A model generated the notes under the pieces. It was not told the origin of the DNA. It worked only from the letters and a program-made list of their open reading frames with translations, and ran no database searches. 36,736 nt of DNA. It comes from Nitrospira sp. Lineage in GTDB: Bacteria > Nitrospirota > Nitrospiria > Nitrospirales > Nitrospiraceae. Shown piece after piece: positions 6,727 to 15,446 of this stretch (its first letter is position 1; the number at the start of each line of letters is the position of its first letter). A program made the position numbers and the translations under genes. Location: positions 1 to 36,736 of the forward strand of contig JAHBWU010000039.1 in assembly GCA_019636835.1 (NCBI GenBank). Direction: 5' to 3'.

Positions 6727-7071
6727 ATGTTGAAGATTACCGAACAACAAGGCTCAGAACCAGGTTGTATGTCACTGAGACTTGAAGGACGACTCGCCGG
6801 TCCATGGATTGAGGAACTGAGCGCCAGTTGTCATCAGATGTCCGTCAAGCAGCGGCGTTGCGTGATGATTGATCTGACCGGTGTGACGTTCATTGATGCC
6901 GAGGGCAAAGCGCTGTTGACCCGTCTGTGGCAAGCGGGGGTGGAACTGCGGGCATCGGGCTGTTTGACCAGATGTGTCATTGAAGAGATCAGGGGGGGCG
7001 GCCGGTTCGATTCATCGAGCAAGAACGATGACAAGGTTGCTTCGAGGGTGACGCAACACAATGAACCGTGA
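6727..7071 (+). CDS. STAS-domain protein (anti-sigma-factor-antagonist-like)
   Basis: The 114-residue protein begins with a short beta strand, has LRLEGRLAGPWIEEL and then VMIDLTGVTFIDAEGKALL, the core STAS pattern of strand-loop-helix in SpoIIAA-like proteins. Where classical antagonists have a phosphorylatable Ser in D-x-SG, this protein has DAEG (Asp-Ala-Glu-Gly), so control by phosphorylation of that Ser is unlikely. The C-terminal 25 residues are polar and probably disordered. It sits just upstream of the RND efflux genes, separated by a promoter-like region. It could be a partner-switching component or a structural STAS; a sigma/anti-sigma partner is not visible in the window. Confidence 0.7.
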   Translation: MLKITEQQGSEPGCMSLRLEGRLAGPWIEELSASCHQMSVKQRRCVMIDLTGVTFIDAEGKALLTRLWQAGVELRASGCLTRCVIEEIRGGGRFDSSSKNDDKVASRVTQHNEP

Positions 7072-7121
7072 CGCGCGGTCCTCCATCGTCACCGCGATGC
7101 AGAGTGTTGCTTGTCTTAGGC

Positions 7122-7151
7122 TTGCCGCCGTCTCACTTGCATCGGTACAAT
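7122..7151 (+). promoter_or_regulatory. Candidate promoter for the RND efflux operon
   Basis: TTGCCG (7122-7127, 4 of 6 matches to the -35 box) and TACAAT (7146-7151, 5 of 6 to the -10 box) are separated by 18 bases. Transcription would begin near 7158, about 50 bases before the adaptor start at 7208. No regulator gene or obvious operator palindrome is adjacent. Confidence 0.4.
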
Positions 7152-7207
7152 AAACCGTTTGTCTTGGCGGGGAAAATCTAATCCGGGTGAAACGTAGGGC
7201 GAATCAC

Positions 7208-8464
7208 ATGAGTATTTCGGATCATTACCTGTTCAGATGTGTTGCCGTGGTGATTGTATCAGCCGCGATAGCCGGGGCACTCGGTTGCAAGGATGATGTA
7301 GGCTCGACTCCTTCACCTCCTCCTCCGATTCCGCAAGTGGAAGTTGTGTCGGTGATGGCGCGGACCGTGCCGGATGAACCGGAATTCATCGGGCAGGCCG
7401 AAGCGTCTCGCCCGGTCGAAATTCGCTCACAAGTTACGGGAATTCTGAAAGCCGTGCTGTTTTTAGAAGGACGAGAGATCAAAAAGGGCGAGAAGCTTTA
7501 CCAAATAGATCCTGTGCCGTTTGAAGGGGCGTACCAGAGTGCGAAGGCCAGGATCGCGGAGGCGGAAGCGCGCTTAGTCCAAGCCAGGCAAGATCTTGCC
7601 CGTGTCAAGCCGCTGCTCGAAGCGCAGGCCGTCAGTCAAAAGGATGTGGACGATGCCATTGCCGAAGACTTGACGGCGAAGGCTGCTCTGCAAAGGGCGA
7701 AGGCCGACTTGATCAAAGCCAAGTTCGACTTCGACAATACGGTCATCACAGCTCCGATCAAGGGGCTCATTGAGCGGAGTCGGTATTACGAAGGCCGGCT
7801 GGTCTCCGCCCAAACCGATTTGCTGACCGTCATTAATCGTATCGACCCGATGTACGTAATGGTCAGCGTGCCTGAAAGTTTTCTGCTTAAGCGGCGACAG
7901 GATGCCATCGCGGTGAGTCTTCAACATCCAGGCCTCGCGCAGCTGCAAGGCACCATCATCTTTGCGGACGGCAGCACGTACAATCACGAAGGTTTCCTCG
8001 ATTTCACCGACGTCGGCCTGCGGACCGAAACAGGAACTAGGCGAGCCCGATTCGTCGTCGCCAATCCCGATGGAGTGTTGCTGCCCGGGCAATTTGTGAG
8101 GGTGCGCTTTAAAGGAACGATGAAAGACCATGCCCTGTTGGTGCCGCAGCGGGCGGTCCATCAAGGGCCCCAGGGCCAGATCGTATTTGTTGTGGGTGAA
8201 GATGATAAGGTGGAGATTCGCCCTATCAAGGCGAGCCGCTGGCAAGACAAGGAATGGATTATCGAGTCGGGTGTGCGGTCCGGCGAGCGGGTGGTCGTGA
8301 GCGGCTTTCACATGGTGGCGCCCGGAGCTCCCGTCAAACCGATTCCGGCTGCAGACCCCGCTGGTGAACCCACAGGTAATGGAGAGCCGGACAACAGGAC
8401 GTCCGACGGCGGGGCCGACCATGAGGCCGAAGTCAAGCCTGAACCTTCGAAGGATCCACAGTGA
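7208..8464 (+). CDS. RND efflux periplasmic adaptor (membrane fusion) lipoprotein
   Basis: With the ATG at 7208 the product has 418 residues; an in-frame GTG at 7187 would add seven. The N-terminus is a lipoprotein signal with lipobox GALGC and lipid-bearing Cys27, followed by a proline-rich linker (SPPPPIPQ). Then come the barrel-sandwich/lipoyl half (VEIRSQVTGILKAVLFLEG), an alpha-helical hairpin of about 70 residues (ARIAEAEARLVQ to AKADLIKAKFDFDNT), the second lipoyl half (TVITAPIKGLIERSRYYEG) and a beta-barrel plus membrane-proximal domain. This is the AcrA/MexA plan. The tail after PGAPVKPIPA is long and hydrophilic. It links the inner membrane pump to the outer membrane channel. The stop overlaps the pump start (GTGA at 8461-8464), implying coupled translation. 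Confidence 0.93.
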   Translation: MSISDHYLFRCVAVVIVSAAIAGALGCKDDVGSTPSPPPPIPQVEVVSVMARTVPDEPEFIGQAEASRPVEIRSQVTGILKAVLFLEGREIKKGEKLYQIDPVPFEGAYQSAKARIAEAEARLVQARQDLARVKPLLEAQAVSQKDVDDAIAEDLTAKAALQRAKADLIKAKFDFDNTVITAPIKGLIERSRYYEGRLVSAQTDLLTVINRIDPMYVMVSVPESFLLKRRQDAIAVSLQHPGLAQLQGTIIFADGSTYNHEGFLDFTDVGLRTETGTRRARFVVANPDGVLLPGQFVRVRFKGTMKDHALLVPQRAVHQGPQGQIVFVVGEDDKVEIRPIKASRWQDKEWIIESGVRSGERVVVSGFHMVAPGAPVKPIPAADPAGEPTGNGEPDNRTSDGGADHEAEVKPEPSKDPQ

Positions 8465-11400
8465 GTTCCCGATTTTTCATCGAACGGCCGATCTTCGCCT
8501 CGGTTCTGTCGATCATTATCGTCGTCATCGGACTCGTAGCGCTCGCCAAACTTCCAATTGCCCAATTTCCGGATATCAGCCCGCCCGTTGTCCAGATCGA
8601 GGCCGACTACCCAGGAGCCAGCGCGGAAGTCGCGGCGGATTCGGTGGCTCGGACGATCGAAGTGCAGCTGCCGGGTATCGACAATCTCCTCTACTACGAT
8701 TCCACCAGTACGAACGACGGCCATGTCAGCATCAGACTCACGTTCGAAATCGGTACCAACGTGGATATCGCCCAGGTGCAGACGCAGAACCGGGTGAAGC
8801 TTGCCGAGCCGCAGATTCCGCCTGAAGTGGTCCGGCAGGGAATCAGCGTCTTGAAATTTTCTCCCGACCTCTTGGCGGTCGTCGCACTGAGTTCGAGCGA
8901 CCCCACTCACGACACGGTGTTTATCTCAAATTATGCCTTGCTGCGCGTCATCGACAATCTCAAACGCATTCAGGGTGTCGGACAGGCATTGGTCTTCGGG
9001 CAGCAAAATTACTCGATGCGCCTCATTTTGAACCCGGTGCGGATGGCGCAGTTGGGGCTGACACCGAGCGACATCGCCGATGTGGTTCGCGAACAAAACC
9101 GCGATTTTCCGGCCGGGCAAGTGGGCCGCGAGCCGGCCCCCAAGGGAACGGAACTGACGATTCCGATTATGACTCAGGGTCGGTTGACCGAAGTCAGTGA
9201 CTTCGAAAATCTCATCGTTCGAGCCATGCCGGACGGGTCGATGATCCGTCTGAAAGATGTCGCGCGGGTCGAGTTGGGCGCCCTGTCGTATGTCATGCAA
9301 GGGCGGTGGAATGGAAAGCCGAACGTGTTCCTGATCACCTTCCTGGCTCCAGGCGCCAACGCGCTTGACACGGTCAAACACATTCGCGCTGAACTGGAGG
9401 AACTGGCCGAGTCGTTTCCGCCTGGGCTGAAGTACGACATTCCTTACGATACGACTAAATTCATTGAGGTGTCGATCAAAGAAGTGCTCAAAACGCTGGC
9501 CGAGGCGATGACGCTTGTCATTCTCGTCGTCTACCTATTCCTGCAGAGTTGGCGAGCCACCCTGATTCCCGCCACAGCGGTTCCGGTTTCCTTGATCGGC
9601 ACATTTGCCGGGATGCAGGCATTGGGATTCTCGATCAATACTCTGACCCTCTTCGGCATGGTGTTGGCCATCGGCATCGTGGTGGACGACGCCATCGTGG
9701 TCGTCGAGAACGTCGAGCGACATATCCGAGAAAACAGGCTGTCGCCCGAGGAAGCCGCGAAGAGGGCCATGGCGGAAGTCACCCGGCCGGTCATCGCGAT
9801 CGTACTGGTTCTCTGTGCCGTGTTCGTGCCGGTCGCGTTTCTCGGCGGGATCATCGGCGAACTTTATAAACAGTTTGCCATCACGATCGCCATGGCAGTG
9901 ACGATTTCAGGGGTGGTGGCTTTGACGCTGAGCCCCGCCCTGTCGGCCTTGGTGTTGAAGCCGGGCGGGGAACATCACGAGACGGGATTTTTCGCGCTGT
10001 TCAACAGGTTTTTTGATTGGACGCGTGATCGCTATTCCAGAGTCGTGGACGGCGTGATCAAATGGCGGGCCGTATCCTTCTCGGTTTTTGCAGTGATTGT
10101 CTTCGCGGCATTCGGGTTCTTTCGCGTGATTCCTCCCGCTTTTTTACCGGAAGAGGACCAGGGGTATTTCATCACGGTCGTGCAACTGCCCGACGGCGCT
10201 TCTAAGCAACGGACCGATGAGGTTCTCACGAAGATCGAACGGTATTTCGGTTCGATCCCAGCCGTTCATTCGACCGACGCGATGTCCGGTATGAACTTCG
10301 TCTTCAATACGCGTGGTCCCAATTCCGCCACCATGTTCATTCCATTGCACCACTGGGATGAGCGCAAGCCAAGTGAACATGTACAGGCCTTGGTCGGCGC
10401 GGCTTACGGAGAATTCGCAAAAATTCCGGAAGCCCTCATTCTCGCCTTCAATGCGCCGCCGATTCGCGGGATCGGCGCAACGGGCGGGTTCTCGTTGCAA
10501 GTCCAAGATCCGAGCGGGGGAGACTTCCGGAAGTTGGCCGCAGTCACCCAGGAATTCGTCGCGAAAGCCAAGGAGAATCCCGCGATTGCCGGGATCGGAT
10601 CCAATTTCCGCGTCACGGCGCCCAGGTTGTTCGCCCACGTCAACCGCGAGCGGGCGAAGGCACTGGATGTGCCGATTTCCGAGATCTTCGATACGATGCA
10701 GGCGTACTTCGGCAATTTCTATATCAATGACTTTCTCAAGTTCGGCCGGGTCTATCGAGTGCAGACGGAGGCCGAGGCCGAGTTCCGGGCGGATCCTTCC
10801 GACATCGGGAAAGTGTACGTGCGGTCGTTGAATCCCTCCGCCACCGCGCTCAACGGAAGAGGCGGCGCGCCAGGTTTGGGAGGTACCGGCCCGGGTGGCA
10901 TGATGATCCCCCTCGATACGGTCGTCGATACCGAGTTCACGAGCGGCCCTGATCCGGTGACGCATTTCAACGGTTTCAACACCGCGTGGGTGTTGGGGGC
11001 CGCGGCTCCCGGCTACAGTTCGGGTCAGGCCCTCGACGCGCTGGAACGAACGGCGCGAGAAGTGTTGGTTCCGAAAGGCTACACTCTGGAATGGAGCGGC
11101 ATTTCCTACCAGGAAGCGAAAGTCGGCGGACAGTCCGGGCTGGCATTTGGGTTCGGCTTGCTGATGGTCTTTCTCGTTCTCGCCGCGCAGTTCGAAAGTT
11201 GGGCCGTGCCGCTTGCCGTCATCCTCGCGGTCCCGTTTGGAGTCTTCGGCGCCATGTCCACCGTGTGGTTGCGAGGAATGACGAACGATGTGTATTTCCA
11301 AATCGGCTTGGTCACACTGATCGGACTGGCGGCCAAGAACGCCATCCTGATCGTCGAGTTCGCCAATCATCGGCGAACCGAGGGCATGCCGCTGCTTCAG

Positions 11401-11715
11401 GCGGCGAAGGAAGCCGCCCGGTTGCGGTTTCGGGCCATCATCATGACTTCGATGGCATTTGTCGGCGGTGTGTTACCCTTGGCGATCGCCAGCGGAGCGG
11501 GGGCGGCCAGTCGTCAATCCATCGGAACCGGTGTATTGGGCGGGATGCTGACGGCCACATTCCTGGCCATCTTTTTTGTGCCGTTGTTCTTCGTGACTGT
11601 GCGGAAAATCGGTGAGCGATGGGCTCCCATGAAGAAACGAGCTGAGTTGCCGGAGGAGCCGCCTGAGCGTGCTCGCCAAGAGTACGCCGGGACTTCGGTG
11701 GACGGAAAACATTGA
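8461..11715 (+). CDS. RND multidrug efflux pump, HAE1 family inner-membrane subunit
   Basis: The 1084-residue protein begins with the family signature FFIERPIFASVLSI and has twelve expected membrane helices with two large periplasmic loops. The proton-relay residues are present: Asp409-Asp410 in GIVVDDAIVVVENVERH (equivalent to AcrB D407/D408) and Lys959 in GLAAKNAILIVEFA (equivalent to AcrB K940). The phrase PPAFLPEEDQGYF, typical of HAE1 pumps, is also present. It exchanges protons for hydrophobic or amphiphilic compounds. Substrates cannot be read from sequence; a porter loop holds an unusual glycine-rich stretch (NGRGGAPGLGGTGPGG). A hydrophilic tail of about 40 residues extends beyond the last helix. 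It is translationally coupled to both the adaptor and the outer membrane gene. Confidence 0.96.
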   Translation: MSSRFFIERPIFASVLSIIIVVIGLVALAKLPIAQFPDISPPVVQIEADYPGASAEVAADSVARTIEVQLPGIDNLLYYDSTSTNDGHVSIRLTFEIGTNVDIAQVQTQNRVKLAEPQIPPEVVRQGISVLKFSPDLLAVVALSSSDPTHDTVFISNYALLRVIDNLKRIQGVGQALVFGQQNYSMRLILNPVRMAQLGLTPSDIADVVREQNRDFPAGQVGREPAPKGTELTIPIMTQGRLTEVSDFENLIVRAMPDGSMIRLKDVARVELGALSYVMQGRWNGKPNVFLITFLAPGANALDTVKHIRAELEELAESFPPGLKYDIPYDTTKFIEVSIKEVLKTLAEAMTLVILVVYLFLQSWRATLIPATAVPVSLIGTFAGMQALGFSINTLTLFGMVLAIGIVVDDAIVVVENVERHIRENRLSPEEAAKRAMAEVTRPVIAIVLVLCAVFVPVAFLGGIIGELYKQFAITIAMAVTISGVVALTLSPALSALVLKPGGEHHETGFFALFNRFFDWTRDRYSRVVDGVIKWRAVSFSVFAVIVFAAFGFFRVIPPAFLPEEDQGYFITVVQLPDGASKQRTDEVLTKIERYFGSIPAVHSTDAMSGMNFVFNTRGPNSATMFIPLHHWDERKPSEHVQALVGAAYGEFAKIPEALILAFNAPPIRGIGATGGFSLQVQDPSGGDFRKLAAVTQEFVAKAKENPAIAGIGSNFRVTAPRLFAHVNRERAKALDVPISEIFDTMQAYFGNFYINDFLKFGRVYRVQTEAEAEFRADPSDIGKVYVRSLNPSATALNGRGGAPGLGGTGPGGMMIPLDTVVDTEFTSGPDPVTHFNGFNTAWVLGAAAPGYSSGQALDALERTAREVLVPKGYTLEWSGISYQEAKVGGQSGLAFGFGLLMVFLVLAAQFESWAVPLAVILAVPFGVFGAMSTVWLRGMTNDVYFQIGLVTLIGLAAKNAILIVEFANHRRTEGMPLLQAAKEAARLRFRAIIMTSMAFVGGVLPLAIASGAGAASRQSIGTGVLGGMLTATFLAIFFVPLFFVTVRKIGERWAPMKKRAELPEEPPERARQEYAGTSVDGKH

Positions 11716-13145
11716 TGCTGTCTCCCTCGATCTGCCGTTGCCTATGTGTGTTGATGATCGGCGCGGTAGTGACCTCCTGTGCCATGGGCCCGGATTACAA
11801 GCGGCCACAGACCGATGTGGAAGATCAGTTTCGCATGGCAGACGGCCGATCGGATCTCCCCTCGTTGGCGAATCTACCATGGTGGGAGCTTCTGCATGAT
11901 GAGCAACTGCAGCAGCTCATCCGAACGGCTCTGGATCACAATTGGGATCTGCAGCGCGCCGTCGCGACCGTCGATGAGTTCCGGGCGAGGGCGTTGGTCG
12001 CTCAATCCGACTGGTTGCCGCAAATCACGGCCGCCGCGAGCATGCCGGCCGGCCGAAAGGCGAACTTTCTCTTTCCCGGCTTTGCCAGCCCGTTTAATTA
12101 TTACACGGTGGGCAACCTGGCGTGGGAGGTTGATCTGTGGGGACGCATCAGACGATCCACCGAAGCGGCGCGCGCCGATCTGTTGTCCAAGGAAGAGAAC
12201 CGACGTGCCGTGACGATTCAGCTGGTCAGCACAGTCGCGGAAGCCTACTTCAACCTTCTCCAGTTTGATCTCCAGCTCGACATCGCAGGACGGACGCTCC
12301 AGTCGTGGGAAGAATCGGTGCGTATTGCTCAAGCACGGTTGCATCAAGGGATGACGTCAAAACTGGACGCGGATCAGTTCGAAGCGGAACGGGCGAATGC
12401 CGCAGCCCGCACGGCGGAACTTCAACGGCAGATGGTTCAAGCCGAAAACCAGTTGAGCGTATTGTTGGGTCGCAAACCTTTTGCTGTCGCGCGCGGACAT
12501 TCCTTGGACAAGCAAATCATTCCCCCCGACGTTCCAGCAGGGCTGCCGTCCGAACTGTTGCAGCGACGTCCCGATCTGTTGGTCGCGGAGCAACAGTTGG
12601 CGGCAGTCACCGCCCGCATCGGAGCGGCCAAAGCGGAACGATTCCCACGAATCACGTTGACGGGGTTGCTCGGTGTGGCGCACCCCGAACTCTCCTTGCT
12701 GTTCACAGATCCCTCTTCCTTCGGCGTATTCGGCGCAGGCCTTGCCGCCCCTCTGTTGAACGCTCAGGTGCTCGGCTTTCAACAGGAGGCGGTAGAGGCC
12801 CAAAGCAAACAAGCCTTGGCGCAATACCAACAGACGGTGTTGACCGCCTTTCGCGAAGTCGAAGACGCGCTCATCGCAGTGCAGACGGCTCGCCTCCAGA
12901 GTGAATCCCAACAGCAACAGGTCACGGCGCTGCAATCGGCTCTGAAACTCGCAGAACTTCGCTACAAAGGAGGGCTTGCCAATTATCTTGATGTTCTGGT
13001 GGCGCGAAGAAACCTGTTCGAGGCGGAGCTGGCGTTGACGAGTACACGCCGGTTGCTTTTGGCATCGGTCGTCCAGCTCTACAAAGCACTCGGGGGTGGC
13101 TGGTCTCCGGACATGCAATCAGCTGAAGTCGGCAAGAAGGGGTAA
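11715..13145 (+). CDS. Outer membrane efflux channel lipoprotein (NodT/OprM family)
   Basis: The ATG at 11715 overlaps the pump's stop (TGATG). The 476-residue protein has a lipoprotein signal with Cys22 in VVTSCAMGPDYKRP, the classical start of NodT-family factors. Long heptad-like helical stretches in two structural repeats (for example AEAYFNLLQFDLQLDIAGRT and ALIAVQTARLQSESQQQQV) form the TolC-like alpha barrel. The segment LPSELLQRRPDLLVAEQQL is the well-known family motif between repeats, and LRYKGGLANYLDVLVARRNLF that of the second repeat. It forms the trimeric exit duct of the tripartite RND system. It ends 5 bases before the nitroreductase gene. Confidence 0.95.
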   Translation: MLSPSICRCLCVLMIGAVVTSCAMGPDYKRPQTDVEDQFRMADGRSDLPSLANLPWWELLHDEQLQQLIRTALDHNWDLQRAVATVDEFRARALVAQSDWLPQITAAASMPAGRKANFLFPGFASPFNYYTVGNLAWEVDLWGRIRRSTEAARADLLSKEENRRAVTIQLVSTVAEAYFNLLQFDLQLDIAGRTLQSWEESVRIAQARLHQGMTSKLDADQFEAERANAAARTAELQRQMVQAENQLSVLLGRKPFAVARGHSLDKQIIPPDVPAGLPSELLQRRPDLLVAEQQLAAVTARIGAAKAERFPRITLTGLLGVAHPELSLLFTDPSSFGVFGAGLAAPLLNAQVLGFQQEAVEAQSKQALAQYQQTVLTAFREVEDALIAVQTARLQSESQQQQVTALQSALKLAELRYKGGLANYLDVLVARRNLFEAELALTSTRRLLLASVVQLYKALGGGWSPDMQSAEVGKKG

Positions 13146-13150
13146 AGACC

Positions 13151-13747
13151 ATGGAAAAACCGGCGCAGACTGAATTTCCGATCCATGACTTGCTCGTTCG
13201 TCGTTGGAGTCCCCGGGCGTTCGATGAACGGCCGGTAGAGTCCCACACGCTAAGGTCTCTTTTTGAGGCGGCGCGTTGGGCGCCTTCGTCAAACAACGAA
13301 CAGCCTTGGCGATTTATTACCGCGAATAAAAGAGACCATGAAGCGGATTGGAATCGACTGTTCGACTGTCTCGTCGAGGGGAATCGGAGATGGGCCTTTC
13401 GCGCGCCGGTTCTGATACTCTCCATTGCGAGCATCAATTTTGAAGATGACGGGAAGTCGAACCGTCATGCCTTTCACGATACGGGGTTGGCGGCGGAGAA
13501 TCTTGTCTTGCAGGCAACGGCCAGCGGCTTGGCTGCTCATCAGATGGCGGGTTTCGACGTGGAAAAGGCGCGGGTTGATCTCAAAATTCCTTCGGGCTAC
13601 GAGCCGGTCGCGATGATTGCCATCGGCTATCCAGGTGATCCTGCCGTCCTTCCGGAGCGGCTGCGAGAGCGGGAATTACAGTCAAGGAGTCGCCGGCCTA
13701 TTCGAGAATGGGCGTTTTGGGGACAGTGGGGAACACCCATTCCCTAG
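13151..13747 (+). CDS. Nitroreductase family flavoprotein
   Basis: The 198-residue protein has the N-terminal FMN-phosphate contact region LLVRRWSPRAFDERPV and, further on, LFEAARWAPSSNNEQPWRF, the hallmark of the nitroreductase fold. A later segment, DTGLAAENLVLQATASGLAAH, matches the second conserved helix. These enzymes bind FMN as dimers and use NAD(P)H to reduce nitro compounds, quinones or related substrates in the cytoplasm. The specific substrate is unknown. It begins 5 bases after the efflux channel gene and is probably in the same transcript, which fits a role in handling toxic compounds. The end is close to the next gene (33 bases). Confidence 0.9.
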   Translation: MEKPAQTEFPIHDLLVRRWSPRAFDERPVESHTLRSLFEAARWAPSSNNEQPWRFITANKRDHEADWNRLFDCLVEGNRRWAFRAPVLILSIASINFEDDGKSNRHAFHDTGLAAENLVLQATASGLAAHQMAGFDVEKARVDLKIPSGYEPVAMIAIGYPGDPAVLPERLRERELQSRSRRPIREWAFWGQWGTPIP

Positions 13748-13780
13748 CACTGTCATGGCTCGAAAAGAGGAGTCTAATCG

Positions 13781-14512
13781 ATGAAATCGTTGAGCGGAAA
13801 AGTGGCGATTGTGACTGGGGCCTCCAACGGAATCGGTCGCGCGATTGCAGAACGACTGGCGGACAATGGCGCCATCGTCGTGGTGAATTATTCGAAGAGT
13901 GCGGACAAAGCTCAACAAGTTGTTATGGGAATTCAAGCCAAAGGGGGCAAGTCGTTAGCGGTCCAAGCCGATATGAGCCAGGTGACGGAGGCGCGCCGGC
14001 TCGTGGTCGATACGGTCAAACAATTCAATAGGCTCGATATTCTCGTGAACAATGCGGGAAAGTTCATGCCGAAACCACTTGAGGAGACGACCGAAGAAGA
14101 CTTTAACGCCGTGATCGCCCTGAATGCCAAGGGGCCGTATTTTGCCATGCAGGAAGCGGCAAGAGCGCTGAAGGATGGAGGGCGGATTGTGAATATTTCG
14201 ACCGGCGGAACGCATCTCCACTTTCCCGGAGCCACCGCCTACCTGGGGAGCAAGGCGGCGCTGGAGCAATACACCAAGGGGTTGGCTCAAGAACTGGCTC
14301 CGAAGGGGATCACGGTGAATACCGTCGCACCAGGTTTTACCGAAACCGGGATGATGACGGAGGAGTATCGGCGGATGGGTATTGAGCTGTCGCCGATGAA
14401 GCGACTGGGCGCTCCGAAAGACATTGCCGACGTGGTGGCGTTCATCGTGAGCGAGGAGGCTCGATGGCTCACAGGGCAGACGATCCAGGCCGGCGGCGGC
14501 ATCGTCATGTAG
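13781..14512 (+). CDS. Short-chain dehydrogenase/reductase (SDR)
   Basis: The 243-residue protein has the NAD(P)-binding motif TGASNGIG (residues 12-19), the NNAG motif (90-93), and the catalytic residues Ser140 (VNIS), Tyr154 and Lys158 (AYLGSKAAL), followed by the PGFTETGM segment. This is a complete classical SDR, most like 3-oxoacyl-ACP reductase/glucose dehydrogenase-type members. Its substrate is unknown. The motif TGASNGIG, rather than TGxxxGxG with a basic residue after it, leaves the cofactor choice open, though Asn36-Tyr-Ser-Lys after the second strand leans to NADPH. It follows the nitroreductase by 33 bases and may share its transcript. Confidence 0.92.
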   Translation: MKSLSGKVAIVTGASNGIGRAIAERLADNGAIVVVNYSKSADKAQQVVMGIQAKGGKSLAVQADMSQVTEARRLVVDTVKQFNRLDILVNNAGKFMPKPLEETTEEDFNAVIALNAKGPYFAMQEAARALKDGGRIVNISTGGTHLHFPGATAYLGSKAALEQYTKGLAQELAPKGITVNTVAPGFTETGMMTEEYRRMGIELSPMKRLGAPKDIADVVAFIVSEEARWLTGQTIQAGGGIVM

Positions 14513-14590
14513 CAGGCTGTTGAAACAGATCGCCGATGTCGTCCTCTCAAGACACAGCTGCCTCACCATCCCGGCAGCGTTCACAAACGT

Positions 14591-14612
14591 GCCGCGCCTT
14601 ATTCGGCGCGGC
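14591..14612. terminator. GC-rich hairpin after the SDR gene
   Basis: GCCGCGCC (14591-14598) pairs with GGCGCGGC (14605-14612) around TTATTC. It lies 78 bases after the SDR stop and ahead of the glycosylase gene. No T-run follows, so it may be a terminator of another kind or a dispersed hairpin repeat. Confidence 0.4.
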
Positions 14613-14806
14613 GTGAACCTCAGAGGCTCAACGTACGGAACAAAGTACGATTCGCCTCTTCACTGACTGCGGCCATGACAAAGGCGCTTGGGCAAACTGA
14701 TATACTGCGCGGCGCGGAAGCCTGCCGTGGCGAAGCGCTTGACTCCGGCATTGCAGACATTCGACGCCTGGCTGAAACAGAACAAAAGCCGTATTCCGCC
14801 GACGTA

Positions 14807-15442
14807 ATGGATCACCTCGATTCAGGACCGACCGACTATCTTTCGAACGTTGATCCGGTCATGCGTCGGTTGATCGAGGAGATTGGTCCTTTCACGCTGA
14901 AGCCGAGGATCCGCCGCTCGCCGTTCGAATCGCTTGCCCGTGCGATTGCCTATCAACAACTCCACGACAAAGCCGCCGCGAGCATCCTCAAACGATTCAT
15001 CGCGCTTTTCCCCGGCCGTCGATTCCCTCGGCCGGATGAATTGCTTGCCGCGAACGTGAGGTCGATCAGAAAAGCCGGATTCTCACGGGCGAAGGTATTG
15101 GCGCTTCGGGATCTCGCGCTCAAGACTCTCGATGGGACCGTCCCGACCGGACGCGAAGTCGGCATCCTCGACGATCATGCCATTATTGATCGGCTGATTG
15201 CAGTCCGCGGTATCGGACAATGGACGGTCGAGATGCTGCTGATCTTTCAGTTGGGACGTCCTGATGTGTTGCCGGTCGATGATTTCGGCCTGCGCAACGG
15301 CTTCCGCATTGCCTACCGGCGGCCCACGATGCCCACGCCGAAGCAGCTGTTACAATATGGCGAGAGATGGAAACCCCATCGTACGGTGGCCGCCTGGTAT
15401 CTCTGGCGCGCGGCTGATCGGGGAAAACAGGCATACAAGTAA
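14807..15442 (+). CDS. DNA-3-methyladenine glycosylase II-type enzyme (AlkA-like, HhH-GPD)
   Basis: Starting at 14807 the product has 211 residues, the usual size of short AlkA-like glycosylases. An in-frame ATG at 14675 would add 44 residues that resemble nothing, and a -10-like TATACT at 14701 lies inside that extension. The domain has SPFESLARAIAYQQLHDKAA (substrate/DNA contact helix), the helix-hairpin-helix VRGIGQWTVEMLLIF and the catalytic aspartate in LPVDDFGLRNGF (second Asp, residue 159). It should excise alkylated purines such as 3-methyladenine as a cytoplasmic repair enzyme. A 26-codon frame (GTG 14727 to TAA 14805-14807) ends exactly on its start codon (TAATG) and could be a leader peptide. 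The ferredoxin-MBL gene follows after 4 bases. Confidence 0.88.
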   Translation: MDHLDSGPTDYLSNVDPVMRRLIEEIGPFTLKPRIRRSPFESLARAIAYQQLHDKAAASILKRFIALFPGRRFPRPDELLAANVRSIRKAGFSRAKVLALRDLALKTLDGTVPTGREVGILDDHAIIDRLIAVRGIGQWTVEMLLIFQLGRPDVLPVDDFGLRNGFRIAYRRPTMPTPKQLLQYGERWKPHRTVAAWYLWRAADRGKQAYK

Positions 15443-15446
15443 TCTG

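Noticed and set aside
7574..8422. Minus-strand frame (282 codons) opposite the efflux adaptor
   Set aside because: The + strand encodes a complete adaptor; the antisense product is low-complexity and unrecognisable.
10144..11370. Long minus-strand open frame (408 codons) opposite the RND pump
   Set aside because: It lies wholly within the pump gene, its product is charged, His/Arg/Gly-rich and unlike any family, and it has no ribosome-binding site. It is a shadow of GC-rich codon use.
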